From Leptobrachium leishanense (taxonomy: Eukaryota; Chordata; Amphibia; Anura; Megophryidae): a DNA stretch of 64,000 bases. The position numbers and the translations under genes were made by a program. The notes under the pieces are model-generated. The model had not been told where the DNA came from and searched no databases. It saw only the letters and a program-made list of their open reading frames with translations. Positions 34,512 to 45,314 of the stretch are shown piece by piece. Within the stretch, counting starts at the first letter, position 1, and the number at the start of each line of letters is the position of its first letter. The DNA lies in the NCBI GenBank assembly GCA_009667805.1, contig CM019064.1:381421120-381485119 (forward strand). Direction: 5' to 3'.

Positions 34512-36818
34512 ATGGATCCTGCACACGTCTTTGTGTTTGGTGTGATGGGGTACCTGTACCTAAAGAGGAAGAGAAAGCGGCGAACCTGGGTTCATGAAAT
34601 CAACGCTGCCAGACCCACGCATGGACACTTTGTGACGCTGTACAGGCCACTGCGAGAGAGGGACCCCGTGAAGTTCTTCAACTACATGCGGATGTCCATC
34701 GCCTCCTTTGATGAACTGTTGTCGCGGGTACGGGAGCCACTGACCAAGAGGGACACCAACATGCGGCCCGCCATACCACCGGAGGAGATGATAGTCATCA
34801 CTTTGAGGTACGTACTGTCACACACCTGTATACATGACATCGCTGCCAGTCACCTGACATGAGTGCATCATGTCTGTAGTCACATGCCCACTGTTACATG
34901 CACACACACACACACACGGGCATCACATCACACGTACATAATCATAAATGACTCCGACAACAATGTTGAAAAATAATACTATAATATGAAAAGAAACTGT
35001 AATATATTATGGACATATATTACAACTCGTAAACTGAAGGTCAGTATATATACAAAATCAAAACAATAACACATAATAAACAAATAATAAAACATATTTA
35101 GCTCATGTATCAAAGTTGCTGATACCGCAGAGCATCTGGGTCATGAGGGCGGGTGGTGTGGCTACAGCTGGACCCCGACTCCGTGTGTGGCCTGGCTCCA
35201 GGGGGCATGGCTGGGTGGGTGGACAGCACCTCACTGGAGACGGAAGATCCACTGGCGGATTGTGGCACAGCATGGTAGGCGGCTGCGTGATGGGGACGTG
35301 AAAGGATGTCCTCCAATATTGCCAGAGATCTGTGGCGATACTCCATTTTCTCTGCCTCGCTCATCTTGTTCAGGAGGAGCGTACATGCATTGGAGAAAGA
35401 CATGTCCACGGAGTCCGCAAGCATGCAGCGTTGGTGTGCATGGGTGGTCTGTGCCTCCATGAAGGTGAGCATGGCCTGCTCGAGGTCTGCAGCTTGTGCC
35501 CTTCTCTTCTGGCCAGGTCTGGTGCTGACCGTTGTCGCGGTACCTGCCACCTGTGGTGTCGCCAAATCCTCCTCCATCTGCGACTCAGCACCACCCTGGT
35601 TCTCCTCCTCCTGGCAGCTGGCATAATCTCCTGGCACCATTTGTTGTGCCTGGGTGCCGGAGGTCGATGGCTGGTCCATGCTGCTGACACTCCTGCGCGG
35701 CTCCTGGGTCCTGCGGAGGAACGATAGCTGCTCTGCATATATGTAGCCACGGACCTTTTTCGCACCAGCTTCAGAGCGCGCAGCCATGGCCTGCTTCTTC
35801 TGGACGCGCATGTAGTTGTCGCGTACTGTGCGCCATTTGTTCATCGCCTCTTGTGCTGCAAAACATGATGAGAGTGACATTAGCTTGTGTTCATGGTATG
35901 TGATCATATTCAAACATTTTTGTTTTGTCTTCTAGGTATCTCGCTAGTGGGTGCAGTTTGAAGGATCTGCATTATAGCTTCCGCGTTGGCAGATCAACAG
36001 CTGGTGAGATCGTCCGCAAGGTGTGCCAAACAATATGGGAGACCATGAAGGGCGAATGTTTGCCAAGACCGACACATACGGCATGTCTGGAAATTGCAGC
36101 AGGATTCTGGGAGAGAGCCAACTTTCCAAACTGCCTGGGAGCCGTGGATGGCAAACATGTCCGCATAGTGAAGCCACCGCACAGTGGCTCACTGTATCAG
36201 AATTATAAACATTACTTTTCTATTGGCCTACTGGCGGTGTCAGATGCCAACTATAGTTTCGTGTATGTGGATGTCGGTTCATACGGCAAGGACTCTGACT
36301 CCACACTGTTCAGGAACTCCACACTGTGGAATGAAATTGAGAGTGGGACCCTGAACATCCCCAGAGCCGCACCATTGCCTGGCAGTGACGTGACAGTCCC
36401 CTATGCCTTCGTGGGTGACGAAGCATTCGGACTATCCACACACCTCCTAAGGCCCTACTCAGGGACACACCTGACTGTGAAGAAGCGGGTGTTTAATTAT
36501 AGGCTGTCGCGGGCGAGACGGTATGTGGAGTGTACCTTTGGCATACTGACCAACAAGTGGAGGATTCTACATAGACCGCTGGATGTCAATGTGGACTTCT
36601 GTGTGGACATAGTGAAATGCTGTTGCATTCTACATAACTATGTGCGGGCCAGGGATGGTTTTAATTTTGACGATACCCTCACAGTTGTCGGTCTTGTGGA
36701 TGATGTGAACTATGACATCATAGCTGTGAATAGATACAGCAACAGGTATCGCGATGCTCTATCTAATTATTTCATCAGTGATGCAGGTGAGGTGCCCTGG
36801 CAGCTGGGGAGCATTTGA
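34512..36818 (+). CDS. PIF/Harbinger transposase (HARBI1-like), two exons
   Basis: DDE transposase that cuts and reinserts the element. Exon 1 is 34512-34807 and exon 2 is 35936-36818. The donor is TTGAG|GTACGT and the acceptor TCTTCTAG|GTATC, and joining gives the family block LRYLASG without a frame change, 392 residues in all (HARBI1 proteins are about 350). A basic stretch KRKRKRR lies near residue 20 and a helix-turn-helix-like block FRVGRSTAGEIV near residue 115. The catalytic residues are D170 (GAVDGKH), D260 (FVGDEAFGL) and E297 (RRYVECTFG), spacing DD36E. Exon 2 ends with TGA at 36816-36818, and ATTAAA follows at 36887. The intron contains the whole second exon of the opposite-strand gene. 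No break is visible, so it may be active. Splicing is inferred from frame and consensus, not observed. Confidence 0.92.
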
Positions 36819-37094
36819 GTTTCACATCAATGATTTCATTTGTTTGTTTATTATTATTATTGTGATTTACATTTATGGGATTATGAATTAAATAATATTA
36901 TACTCACTCTGTATGTGCTGCTCCTTCTCGGACCACGTATCGTACTCCGGGTACACCTGACGGGACACCTCGACCCATGCGCTCGCCTTCTTCCCCTTGT
37001 CCTTATAACGCTCGCAGGCCGTATCCCAGATCCCTGGATGCTCCCCCACAGCGCTGATGAGCCTCTCGACGTCCATCTCTGGTCCAGACATCAT
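35110..37094 (-). CDS. Harbinger MADF-like DNA-binding protein, two exons
   Basis: The accessory protein of PIF/Harbinger elements, thought to bind the ends and bring the transposase into the nucleus. Exon 1 is 37094-36908 and exon 2 is 35855-35110. The donor is CAGA|GTGAGT and the acceptor TTTTGCAG|CACAAG. Phases 1 and 2 combine to a clean codon, and the product is 310 residues. The N-terminal MADF/Myb-like domain begins MDVERLISAVGEHPGIWDTA and continues across the junction into MNKWRTVRDNYMR, the usual end of this domain. The middle is rich in S, T, Q and E. The C-terminus has LLLNKMSEAEKMEYRHRSLA, a helical block typical of these partners. The intron contains transposase exon 2. No stops interrupt it. 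The alternative first codon is at 37076 (MDVERL). Confidence 0.88.
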
Positions 37095-37397
37095 TCACAG
37101 TCGCAGGTACTCACCAACGCAATTCTAGGGAAATCTGGCTGTTTGAACGTTATGTAGGCCGCACACTAGCAGCGTCTGACGTCTCCTAATCACGCACACA
37201 CGCTGCCATGCGGCCGCCGCGCACTCTGTACGTCAGTAGCAGCGGTTTCACGTTCTGAGAAAAATGCGTTCATTTGCTGGTTGCGTGGTGTCGGCGCACT
37301 TTCGTACGCACGTACTTCGTATATTGGCCGTCATTGGCCGTTATGTGCTGCTACTGCCGCCGTGATTTAGTGCGTCTGCATGCGCGTTCCGACTGCC

Positions 37398-37414
37398 CCA
37401 CTCTGACCCTAGCC
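37398..37414 (-). repeat. Harbinger right terminal inverted repeat
   Basis: CCCCACTCTGACCCTAGCC. The ~280 bp inside it (37130-37397) are the segment shared with the MITE copies, in the opposite orientation. Confidence 0.85.
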
Positions 37415-37417
37415 TAA

Positions 37418-37755
37418 AATGCACCGAATGGTGAATTCCATTGTATGGCCCTTGCCACATCCTGAGCAACTTGTGTAAGTGCCACAGATGTAAGAGTCTC
37501 GCTATGACACTGAGGAATGGCCTACCAAGATAGCAACAAATTTCCCAGTAGGAGACAGCATCCGGGACCATTAAAACCACTCTGACTCATCATGGAAGGA
37601 GCGATTAGTATAGTCTGGACCAGGTAGAGGTGCAGAGAAAATGCTTCACCACTTTTTATCCCATTTCTGATCCACCAGGGATTTAGCCAACTGCCTATAA
37701 AATAAGTTAACCAGAAGGAGGGAATTTTTTTTTTTTAAGTAGTTTACTGAATGGG
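37418..37755. other. no gene seen
   Basis: The first ~35 bp (ATGCACCGAATGGTGAATTC) resemble the GGGTTATTC family's terminal region. The rest is unrecognised. Confidence 0.4.
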
Positions 37756-38109
37756 CAGCTGAGCAGTGGCGTAACAACTGGGGGGGGCAGTTGGTGCGCC
37801 GGCCCCGGGAGCAGGGCTAGGGGGCGCCGGCCACTGCTAGCCTCTTGGGCCGGTCGGCCATTAGCCTCCCTGAAGGTAGGCCGACTGAAGAGGGCCGGCG
37901 AGCCCTGCTATGACCTAATCAACGGGTGCCGGCAAGTCATCAGACTCCGCTGATTAGGTCACATGGCACGCCGTGTGATGTCATCAGCGGTGTTCTGGCT
38001 CCCTCTGTTTAGGTCACGACACATGCTGCCTGGGAATAAGATGTATGTGGGCCGGAGGATGTGATCCTCCCTGTTGTGACAGGACATCTCTCTCCTGGCT
38101 CCCAGCACC

Positions 38110-38790
38110 CATGAGGTATGTGGGGGGGAGAAATTTATTTTAATTTATATGCAGGGGATTAATTGATATGCAAGGGAAGAAATTAATTGGTGTGCTGGGG
38201 GGGAGAAATTGTTATGCTGGAGGAAGAAATTAATTGGTATGCTGGGCAGGAGAAATTAATTGGTATGCTGGGGAGAAGTTAATTCATTGATATGCTGCAG
38301 GGGAGAAATTAATTGATATGCAGGGGGGAGAAATTAATTGATATGCTGGGGAGAAATTGGTATGCGGGGGAGAAATTGGTATGCTGGGGAGAAATTAATT
38401 GGTATACTGGGGGAGAAATTAATTGATATGCGGGGGAGAAATTAATTGATTGGTATGCTGGGGAGAAATGAATGAATTGATTGGTATGCTGGGGAGAAAT
38501 GAATGAATTAATTGGTATGCTGGGGAGAAATGAATGAATTAATTGGTATGCTGGGGGAGAAATTAATGAATTAATTGGTATGCTGGGGAGAAACGAATGA
38601 ATTAATTGGTATGCTGGGGAGAAATGAATGAATAATTCATATGCTGGGGGAGAAATGAATGAATGAATTGGTATGCTGGGGGGAGAAATTAATGAATTAA
38701 TTGGTATGCTGAGGGGGAAATGAATGAATTAATGGATATGCTGGGGGAGAAATGAATGGATATGCTGGGGCGTTGAATAAATTGATATTG
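38110..38790. repeat. GGGGAGAAATTAATTGATATGCTG minisatellite
   Basis: About 27 degenerate units of roughly 19-33 bp around the core GGGGAGAAATTAATTGGTAT plus GCTG. Length variation comes from an internal GAAT/TGAA insertion in the later units. It shows strong purine bias on the plus strand. No reading frame is conserved. Confidence 0.85.
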
Positions 38791-38805
38791 GTACATTACA
38801 TTGAG

Positions 38806-39030
38806 TTTTATTACTGTGGAGCTTTGACACCCTCATACACACCACACATAACTGTGGAGCTCTGTGACACCCCCATAAACACTGTAGATTACTGTGGAGC
38901 TCTGTGACACCCCCATAATGTGCAGTGTTGTATGGGTTTTTACAGAGCTCCACAGTAATGTGCAGTGTTTACTGAGCCTATCACAGAGCTCCACAGCAAT
39001 AAAACTCACAGTAATGTGCGCTGTGTAGAA
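38806..39030. repeat. GTGGAGCTCTGTGA units, direct and inverted
   Basis: Direct units near 38815, 38855 and 38895 face inverted units near 38943-39012 (ACAGAGCTCCACAGTAATGT, CACAGAGCTCCACAGCAATA), so this part can fold back. It is related to the 55-bp minisatellite at 595-880. Confidence 0.8.
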
Positions 39031-39240
39031 AAAAAATGTGGGCTGCTCAGTCCAAAATGCCCGGGCCAATATTTTGTTCCAGTCCGGGTCTGCTTATAAC
39101 CAGTGGATGCTTATATAATGAGGGGGGGATTTCTGCCCCGGGCACCCATAACTCTGGTTACGTCACTGCAGCTGAGGGAAGGGGGGACTTCAGACAGCAG
39201 GTCAGTAAGGGGGCCAAAGATTTCTGATTGCAGCCCTGTG

Positions 39241-39291
<51 letters not shown>
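39241..39291. repeat. (GATA)n microsatellite
   Basis: About 13 uninterrupted GATA units. It is perfect, so probably young and length-variable. Confidence 0.95.
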
Positions 39292-39477
39292 GACTGGAGG
39301 TGACTTTGGAGGGACAGTTGTTGCAAAGAGTATGGAGAGAGAATGTGAGGGTAATGAATCAGGAGTTAAGTTAAGTTTCCCTATTGTAGCAAGGGGAACT
39401 TAGTTCCCATCTGACTGATATAGTGAAAAGCTGCAATACATTTCTAATCAGACACAATTTTATAGAAATGTCTCTAA

Positions 39478-39904
39478 GGCTGGGGTCAGACCAGCGCACT
39501 TTTAACATGCGTTCTGGCGCACATAATTACGGCCGCACTAGCAGCAGATGACGGGCAATGACGGCCAATATACGATGTACGGCCGCACAAAAGTCCGGCT
39601 GTGCAACGCAAGTGGAATTTGAACGCATTTTTCTGAGAACGCTGAACCGCTAGTACTGACGTACTGAGTGCGCAGCTGCGGCATAGCGGCGTGTGTGCAT
39701 GATTAGGAGATGTCAGACACTGCTAATGTCCAGCCTACATAACGTCCAGACGCAAAAAGAGTTTTATTGACGATCCGTACAAAATCACGCCCGAAAATGC
39801 ACGTCGTCTGACCGTTTTTGTGCATTCCGTGAAAAAATACATCAATGCGTTCGGACGCACTTTTTCACATTCGCGGGGAAAAATGCTTTCGTCTGACCCT
39901 AGCC
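39478..39904. mobile_element. Harbinger-derived MITE, copy 4
   Basis: 427 bp, from GGCTGGGGTCAGACCAGCGC to CGTCTGACCCTAGCC, flanked by TAA and TTA. It is nearly identical in layout to the copy at 48474 in reverse, sharing AACATGCGTTCTGGCGCACA. Confidence 0.85.
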
Positions 39905-40254
39905 TTAGTAAGAGTGTTTCCCGGACTTGACTGCAATGGGAGTGCACAGAATTGAAGGTTTCTCTGTGCTTGTGCGTGGAATGACTTCCTCATAAATAAA
40001 GAAGTGCTGCAGTTGCTTCAGCTTTGCATTAACTCACTTATCGGTTTGGTGGGTTCCCACAGTTATATGTTTAACACTTTTTCCCTGTGATGGAGAGAGT
40101 GTGATGTCATAGGGGAAATGGGATGGCATAGGATGAGGCAAAGAGGTGGGGACAATGAGATACAGACAGTTATTAGATACAGTTGTCAGTGGAGCAAAAG
40201 AGAAGTAAAATTGTGAATATACACATTGCATAAGAGGAATTATGATGAATTCCG
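39905..40254. other. no gene seen
   Basis: Unrecognised sequence before the L2 copy. Confidence 0.4.
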
Positions 40255-41890
40255 ACCACCCTTAATATGTGACAAAGTATCCAGGATACTGGATCCGACT
40301 GCTCCCTCTAACTACCGCCCCATTTCCCTGCTCCCTTTTGCCTCCAAACTCCTCGAAAAGCGTGTGTATGCACGTCTGATTGACTACCTCAACACCCACT
40401 CTCTCCTTGACCCTCTGCAATCTGGCTTTCGCTCACTGCTCTCAACAGAAATGACTCTTGCGAAACTGACCAACGACCTTGCAACTGCTAAATCCAATGG
40501 GTGCTACTCATTGCTGATCCTTCTTGACCTCTCTGCCGCCTTTGATACAGTTGACCACTCAATCCTCCTTCAAACTCTGAGTGGTATAGGCCTTCAAGGT
40601 TCTGTTCTTTCATGGTTCGCTTCCTACCTGTCCCAACGATCATTTAGTGTCTCATTTGCTGGAAGTACCTCCTCCCGGCAGCATGTCTCTGTTGGGGTGC
40701 CCCAAGGTTCAGTACTGGACCCTCTACTTTTTTCAGTCTACACTGTCTCCCTCGGAAAACTGATCAGCTCCTTTGGATTCCAGTACCACCTATACGCTGA
40801 TGACACTTAAATCTACCTCTCCTCCCCTGACCTCTCTCCAGGTCTCCTGGATCGAGTCACTGACTGTCTCTCCGCTGTCTCAAATTGGATGGCTTCCCGC
40901 TTCCTTAAACTCAATCTTGCCAAAACTGAAATTCTCGTCATTCCTCCCTCCAAGAAGAACCCAATACCACCTATCTCTCTACAAGTAAATGGAACACCCA
41001 TTAGCCCGACGCCTCAAACTTGCTGCCTTGGTGTCACTTTTGACTCTGACCTAACATTCTCTCCCCACATCCATACAGTGACCAAATCCTCTTATTTTCA
41101 ACTCAAAAACATTGCCTGTGTCCGTCCCTTTCTGACACAAGATACCGCAAAAGTGCTGGTTCATGCTCTTGTCATTTCACAACTTGACTACTACAACTCG
41201 TTCCTTATTGGCCTCCCCAACTCCCCTATCGCCTCTTTGCAATCTGTAATGAATGCAGGGGCCAGGCTTATCTTTCTCACTAAACGCACCTTGCGTACTT
41301 CCCCACTCTGCCGGTCCCTCCATTAGCTTCCTGTACATTTCAGGATACAGTTTAAAATACCGACGCTCACGTTCAAATCACTCATTAACTTAACCCTCCC
41401 TACATGTCTTCATTACTCCGCAAGCACGTCCCATCTAGACAACTCCGTTCAGCAGGTGATCTCCACACCCACAGGTAACTCTCGCCTCCAAGACTTCTCA
41501 AGGGCAGCACCAGTCTTGTGGAATGACTTGCCTCGCCCTATCAAACTCTCCCCTGACCTTCAGGCCTTCAAGAAATCCCTCAAAACCCATCTCTTCAGAT
41601 TAGCGTACCACATCACTGATGCAACTCATCCCTCTGCTCCGCTACTCACACTTGATTGAAGCCACTTGTATGGCCCCGCCATTCCCAAACCACTGGCACT
41701 AATGATCCTGCTATCTAGTGCAATTCCTCTTGTCTTCCTCAACCCCAATCCCTCTAGACTGTAAGCTCCTATGAGAAAGGCCCTGTTTCCATCTTATGTC
41801 TGTTTATATGTATTTCGTTCCCTTTGGTTATTGTAAAGCGCTGCAGAAACTGTTGGTGCTATATAAATGATGACAATAATAATAATAATA
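40255..41890 (+). pseudogene. L2-type LINE, ORF2 reverse transcriptase to 3' end
   Basis: A 5'-truncated L2-clade non-LTR retrotransposon. The reverse transcriptase blocks, in order, are [44 protein letters not shown] (motif A), [12 protein letters not shown] (motif B), YHLYADDT (motif C, catalytic YADD), then LNLAKTEILVIPPSK and the C-terminal RAAPVLWNDLPRPIKLSPDL. The frame is continuous from about 40285 to the stop at 41657-41659, except for TAA at 40808-40810 directly after YADDT and TAG at 41324-41326. The family normally has Q and W there, so both fit single C-to-T or G-to-A changes. The 3' tail has GTAAAGCGCTGCAGAAACTG and ends in (ATA)n at about 41872-41890. The endonuclease is missing. 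Inactive. Confidence 0.92.
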
Positions 41891-43380
41891 TAAAGATAGA
41901 TAGATACAATCAATGCGAGGTCATATGGAATATTTTCAATCTTCCAACTATGGCTGTTAATATTATATTTCAAAATGTCTTTGCAAAGCGTTAAAGAACA
42001 ATTTTTGATTTGTGTTATTTTAAACCTTATGGAACGCCGCTATCACAAATTACTTGTTTGCTGTGTGCCGCGTGTTTCATGCTAGATCCTGTTGACTGAT
42101 TTGTCATGACTGAGTTTGCCTGAAAGAGAAATTATCTCCAGATTATTAAATTGAGCTTAATTAACTGTAAACAATATTTAATATCACCAGACTTATTCTT
42201 GTGATAGGCATTAGTAATCAATTAAAGGGAGATGTTATTTAGTGTATCGTGTAGACATACAACAAGGTAGCTTTCATGATGCTGACATTCTTTATTAAGT
42301 AATTATTAGACATATTTTGCATGACAGACTCCCTAAATTATTAATTACTCATGAATCATTAGTAACTATAACACAGCAAAGGCTTGATTGTGCACATTAA
42401 CACGTGTGTTGCATTAAGAGGTGAAGGAATGGATGAGGTGAAGAAGTATGATCATTAAAATCAACTAATTTTAAAATAAGATGCTTCACTTACAGTTTAT
42501 AAATATACAGCATGTATCTCTACTTACTTTGTATCTCCACGGGGTTATTCATTAAGTGCCAACGTTCACAATTGTTAGGGAAAAATGGAAATAATCACCT
42601 TTGTGGCAACTGCACGGAACAATGGCTATCTAGAGAAGCAAAATTTAACAAATGCAGGTAAAATTCCTAGAACAAACAAGTCTTGGCAATGGTACCACTG
42701 TTATTTGCAACAACGATGAATATACTTCTGTGATTTTAACCCTTTCACACCCAAAATTGAGTTCACTTGATTTTGCATTTGCAATACAATGGAAAGCAAT
42801 CATTAACATATCAAAACCTCATTTGCATATGTTCTTAAATCAAGATTGGTCAGTGGAGAAATGAAATCTGCTGTTTTATCGCTGTCCTTTCACCCTGTCT
42901 TACTGTAAACAAGCTACAAGGAACAGCTCTCACACCTATTGTATCGAAAAGTTCAGAAACTCTACTTCTGCATTACAGCTGCCAGGGATTTGGCAGAATA
43001 CAGGGAGAGCTTTGGGGTCACTCATTGCTGTACAGGGATAAGGATTCAGGGGTACAGTACAGATACAAGGTGTTACTGTAGTTTTCATATACAGACATTA
43101 AGCAGACATTAAGCCGGCACATATAGATATTATTTTTATATTGTGTTGGTATTTTTTGGAAGCTGCATTCCTAATAATCTTATTATGATCACTACAAATC
43201 CCTATACGTAGGATGTCTGGCCATTATTATTATTTATCTGTATCACATTTACTGTATCTGACCAAAGGCCATTTTAACTGCCTGTTAGCTCATGATGCAG
43301 ATGCAGACTCCATGTGACATTATGCAACATAAAGGACACCATCTAGAGTTTAGAACCTTGTATGTCAACAAAATTTCTGT
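41891..43380. other. no gene seen
   Basis: One of the longest stretches without recognised repeats. A 70-codon open frame at 42652-42864 has no known motif and no support. Confidence 0.5.
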
Positions 43381-43382
43381 GA

Positions 43383-43440
43383 AGGACATACTTGAAAACG
43401 AGAGAAATCGCAATGTATCCTTCCTGGTAAAATCCTTTCT
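43383..43440 (+). mobile_element. LINE 3' tail fragment
   Basis: GGACATACTTGAAAACGAGA followed by GTATCCTTCCTGGTAAAATC, the last ~60 bp of the LINE at 5321, ending in an A-rich tract. A very short 5'-truncated insertion. Confidence 0.8.
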
Positions 43441-43980
43441 CAAAAAAAAAAGAAAAAGATAAATGAAAAATAAGAAAAAGTAAATCAATAGTTACTGTTA
43501 CAAGTATTTATAAAGCGCCAACTAGTTCCATAGCACGGTAATAATCTACATTATTTAAATTTTTTAACTATCTCAGAACAACTATTTCTGTTCATAAGTT
43601 TACTTTACTTTAATTGTTATATTCCCATCCCGTCCTTTGAAATAAATGCTATGATAAACTTTTTTCCAAGAAAAAGTGCTTGGTAGTGACGGGGTTAAAA
43701 AGGTGATCTCATAAAACCATGCTAGGCAATTTTAACTGAAACAACTGAGGAACAAAAGGTTGAAATCTACTCTAACCTACTTCAACATGAAACTACAGTG
43801 GGAACACCAGTGGAAACCCCACTTGAACCTGCATTGAGTACTATACTAGACAACCTCAGCAGAAAGTATAATAAATTCTACTCTAAACTAATATGGCAAA
43901 AACTATACTGTAAATACCCATGAAAACCCAACTTAAACCTACAATAAGAAATACACTGAACACCCTATGCAGAAATTACT
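43441..43980. other. no gene seen
   Basis: TATTTATAAAGCGCCAACTA at about 43505 resembles an L2 tail, without more support. Confidence 0.4.
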
Positions 43981-45185
43981 AGGGATGTGCAATTTGTTTC
44001 GTACCGATTCGTTTTTAGGACGAAATTTACCATTTTCGTGCTTCCGTGGGCATCCCGAATCCAAAATGTCGACCACACGAAATTTTCAGATCGATCCGAA
44101 ATTTCAACTCATTCGATTCGATATTTCGGATGATTCGAAATTTCGGGTCGATTCGATGATTCTGGTCATTTCGGCGTGTAGCGCTCACCCCCGAAGGAGC
44201 CGGTGAATAAACCTCGGGATAGTCTCACTGCACTAGGAAATAACTATACACCGACACTGTTATGGATTTTTGTATATTATATTCTTTACTGATCCCAATA
44301 AAGAAGCATATAATACGTATGTACGGTATTTGAGTAACAAGAATTCGTAACGCGGGAAAAACACGCGGCAGAAAAAGAAACCGGTTAACCCCCTCAGTTC
44401 TGGAGTGTAAGTCCCGTGAAAAATAGCTCAAAAATATATATGTGTGTGTCGTCTAGGGTACCCGAGTACTGTGTTCGACTGGCCAGTGAACGAAAAGAGC
44501 AATCATCGACTAGTCACCGTTGGGGCCCTGTGAATTTAAACAATATTGCAGCGTGCGTTTCTGCTTTGGAACTGTGGCCTGGAGGCCTCTCACCCATCCG
44601 ATGAACGAAACTGTCCAGCACTCGATGCCTCGCCCAAAAGATCTTCTCCGCTGTGTACTGGGACTCCGTGCCACTGCCAAATCTCCGCAACTGGAACAAC
44701 GATCTGCCGCCTGCACTCCCAATCGATCGGCGCGGCCTCCTAACGCGGGGTCCTGCTGGAACCAGCTTTTCCTCCAGACCTCTCAGCGCTGCGTAGGTAG
44801 GTCTCAACACGATCACTGTCCTGATCTCCAGCACGAGTAAGACAGAGTCTGTACTCCGGCCTGGTTGCGATCCCTGACAGCTCCAACATGCATCCTCCAC
44901 CTTTCACTGCTCCACTCACTCTGCCCATGCCTTGCACGAGGCTGCTGATCTGTTTCCTCTTCCCTGTACCACCCACTTCCTGTCCTCACACAAAGGGTGA
45001 TGGTAGATGTAGTTCGGTTTTGTCCAGCATAGTCCACAATGTCTCTGTCTCCCTCTGGTGGCAGCAATAGTTCAATGCACCAGAATACAGTGTTTTTTTT
45101 AGCAGCGCTACAGGCGTTTGGATGATTTCGGTGATTCGGATCATTTCGGGTCATTCGGTTCAGTCGGTTTTTCGTTTTATGCTGC
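43981..45185. mobile_element. GGGATGTGCA-type MITE split by an LTR
   Basis: Starts AGGGATGTGCAATTTGTTTC and is full of TTCGAAATTTCGG-type palindromic words, interrupted at 44176 and continuing after 45112 with TTTGGATGATTTCGGTGATT. Its far end is unclear. A related fragment in the opposite orientation lies at 58020-58391. Confidence 0.65.
44177..45112. mobile_element. putative solo LTR (936 bp)
   Basis: Begins TGTAGCGCT and ends AGCGCTACA, a 9-bp terminal inverted repeat with the TG...CA ends of LTRs. GGCG on both sides (44173-44176 and 45113-45116) is a 4-bp duplication. AATAAA occurs at 44205 and at about 44297. There is no internal retroviral or Gypsy coding sequence, so a solo LTR left by recombination is the best reading. 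Orientation is uncertain. Open frames on both strands are unremarkable. Confidence 0.65.
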
Positions 45186-45314
45186 ATTATTATTAGAATG
45201 AAAGATCCTTTACTTATTTATTCTTTTAAGATTTTTTAAGCATTTTCTGGGTGAAATTTTAGGTTTCTTAACTTCTTTTAAACAACCAAGGCTTTTTAAC
45301 CCATAGGTTTCAAA

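Larger units (their letters stand above)
34274..37414. mobile_element. complete PIF/Harbinger transposon
   Basis: A 3,141-bp element bounded by identical TAA trinucleotides at 34271-34273 and 37415-37417, the 3-bp duplication typical of PIF/Harbinger. The ends are GGCTAGGGACAGA and TCTGACCCTAGCC, a terminal inverted repeat of about 13-14 bp with one mismatch. It encodes a HARBI1-like transposase on the plus strand and a MADF-like DNA-binding protein on the minus strand, each in two exons and mutually nested. No stops or frameshifts are seen in either gene. It is the likely source of the ~425-bp MITEs in the window. Confidence 0.92.
37764..39168. mobile_element. nonautonomous hAT element with internal minisatellite
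   Basis: Ends CAGTGGCGTAAC and GTTACGTCACTG are inverted repeats of about 12 bp with one mismatch. The flanks CAGCTGAG at 37756-37763 and 39169-39176 are a perfect 8-bp duplication, diagnostic for the hAT superfamily. The element is 1,405 bp. The left 300 bp are GC-rich, then comes a long purine-biased minisatellite and then inverted copies of a GTGGAGCTCTGTGA unit. There is no transposase, so it is nonautonomous. Confidence 0.9.

Noticed and set aside
35306..35765. Alternative open frames over the MADF second exon
   Set aside because: Shadows of the 248-codon minus-strand frame, which joins a MADF domain through proper splice sites.
36840..37157. A 105-codon plus-strand open frame after the transposase
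   Set aside because: Antisense of the first MADF exon; no recognisable protein.
38110..38790. Possible CRISPR-like array
   Set aside because: Units are contiguous and degenerate with no unique spacers of constant length; it is a minisatellite in a eukaryotic hAT element.
41891..43380. Possible host exon or enhancer in the repeat-poor stretch
   Set aside because: No open frame with splice sites and protein similarity; conservation cannot be assessed from one sequence.
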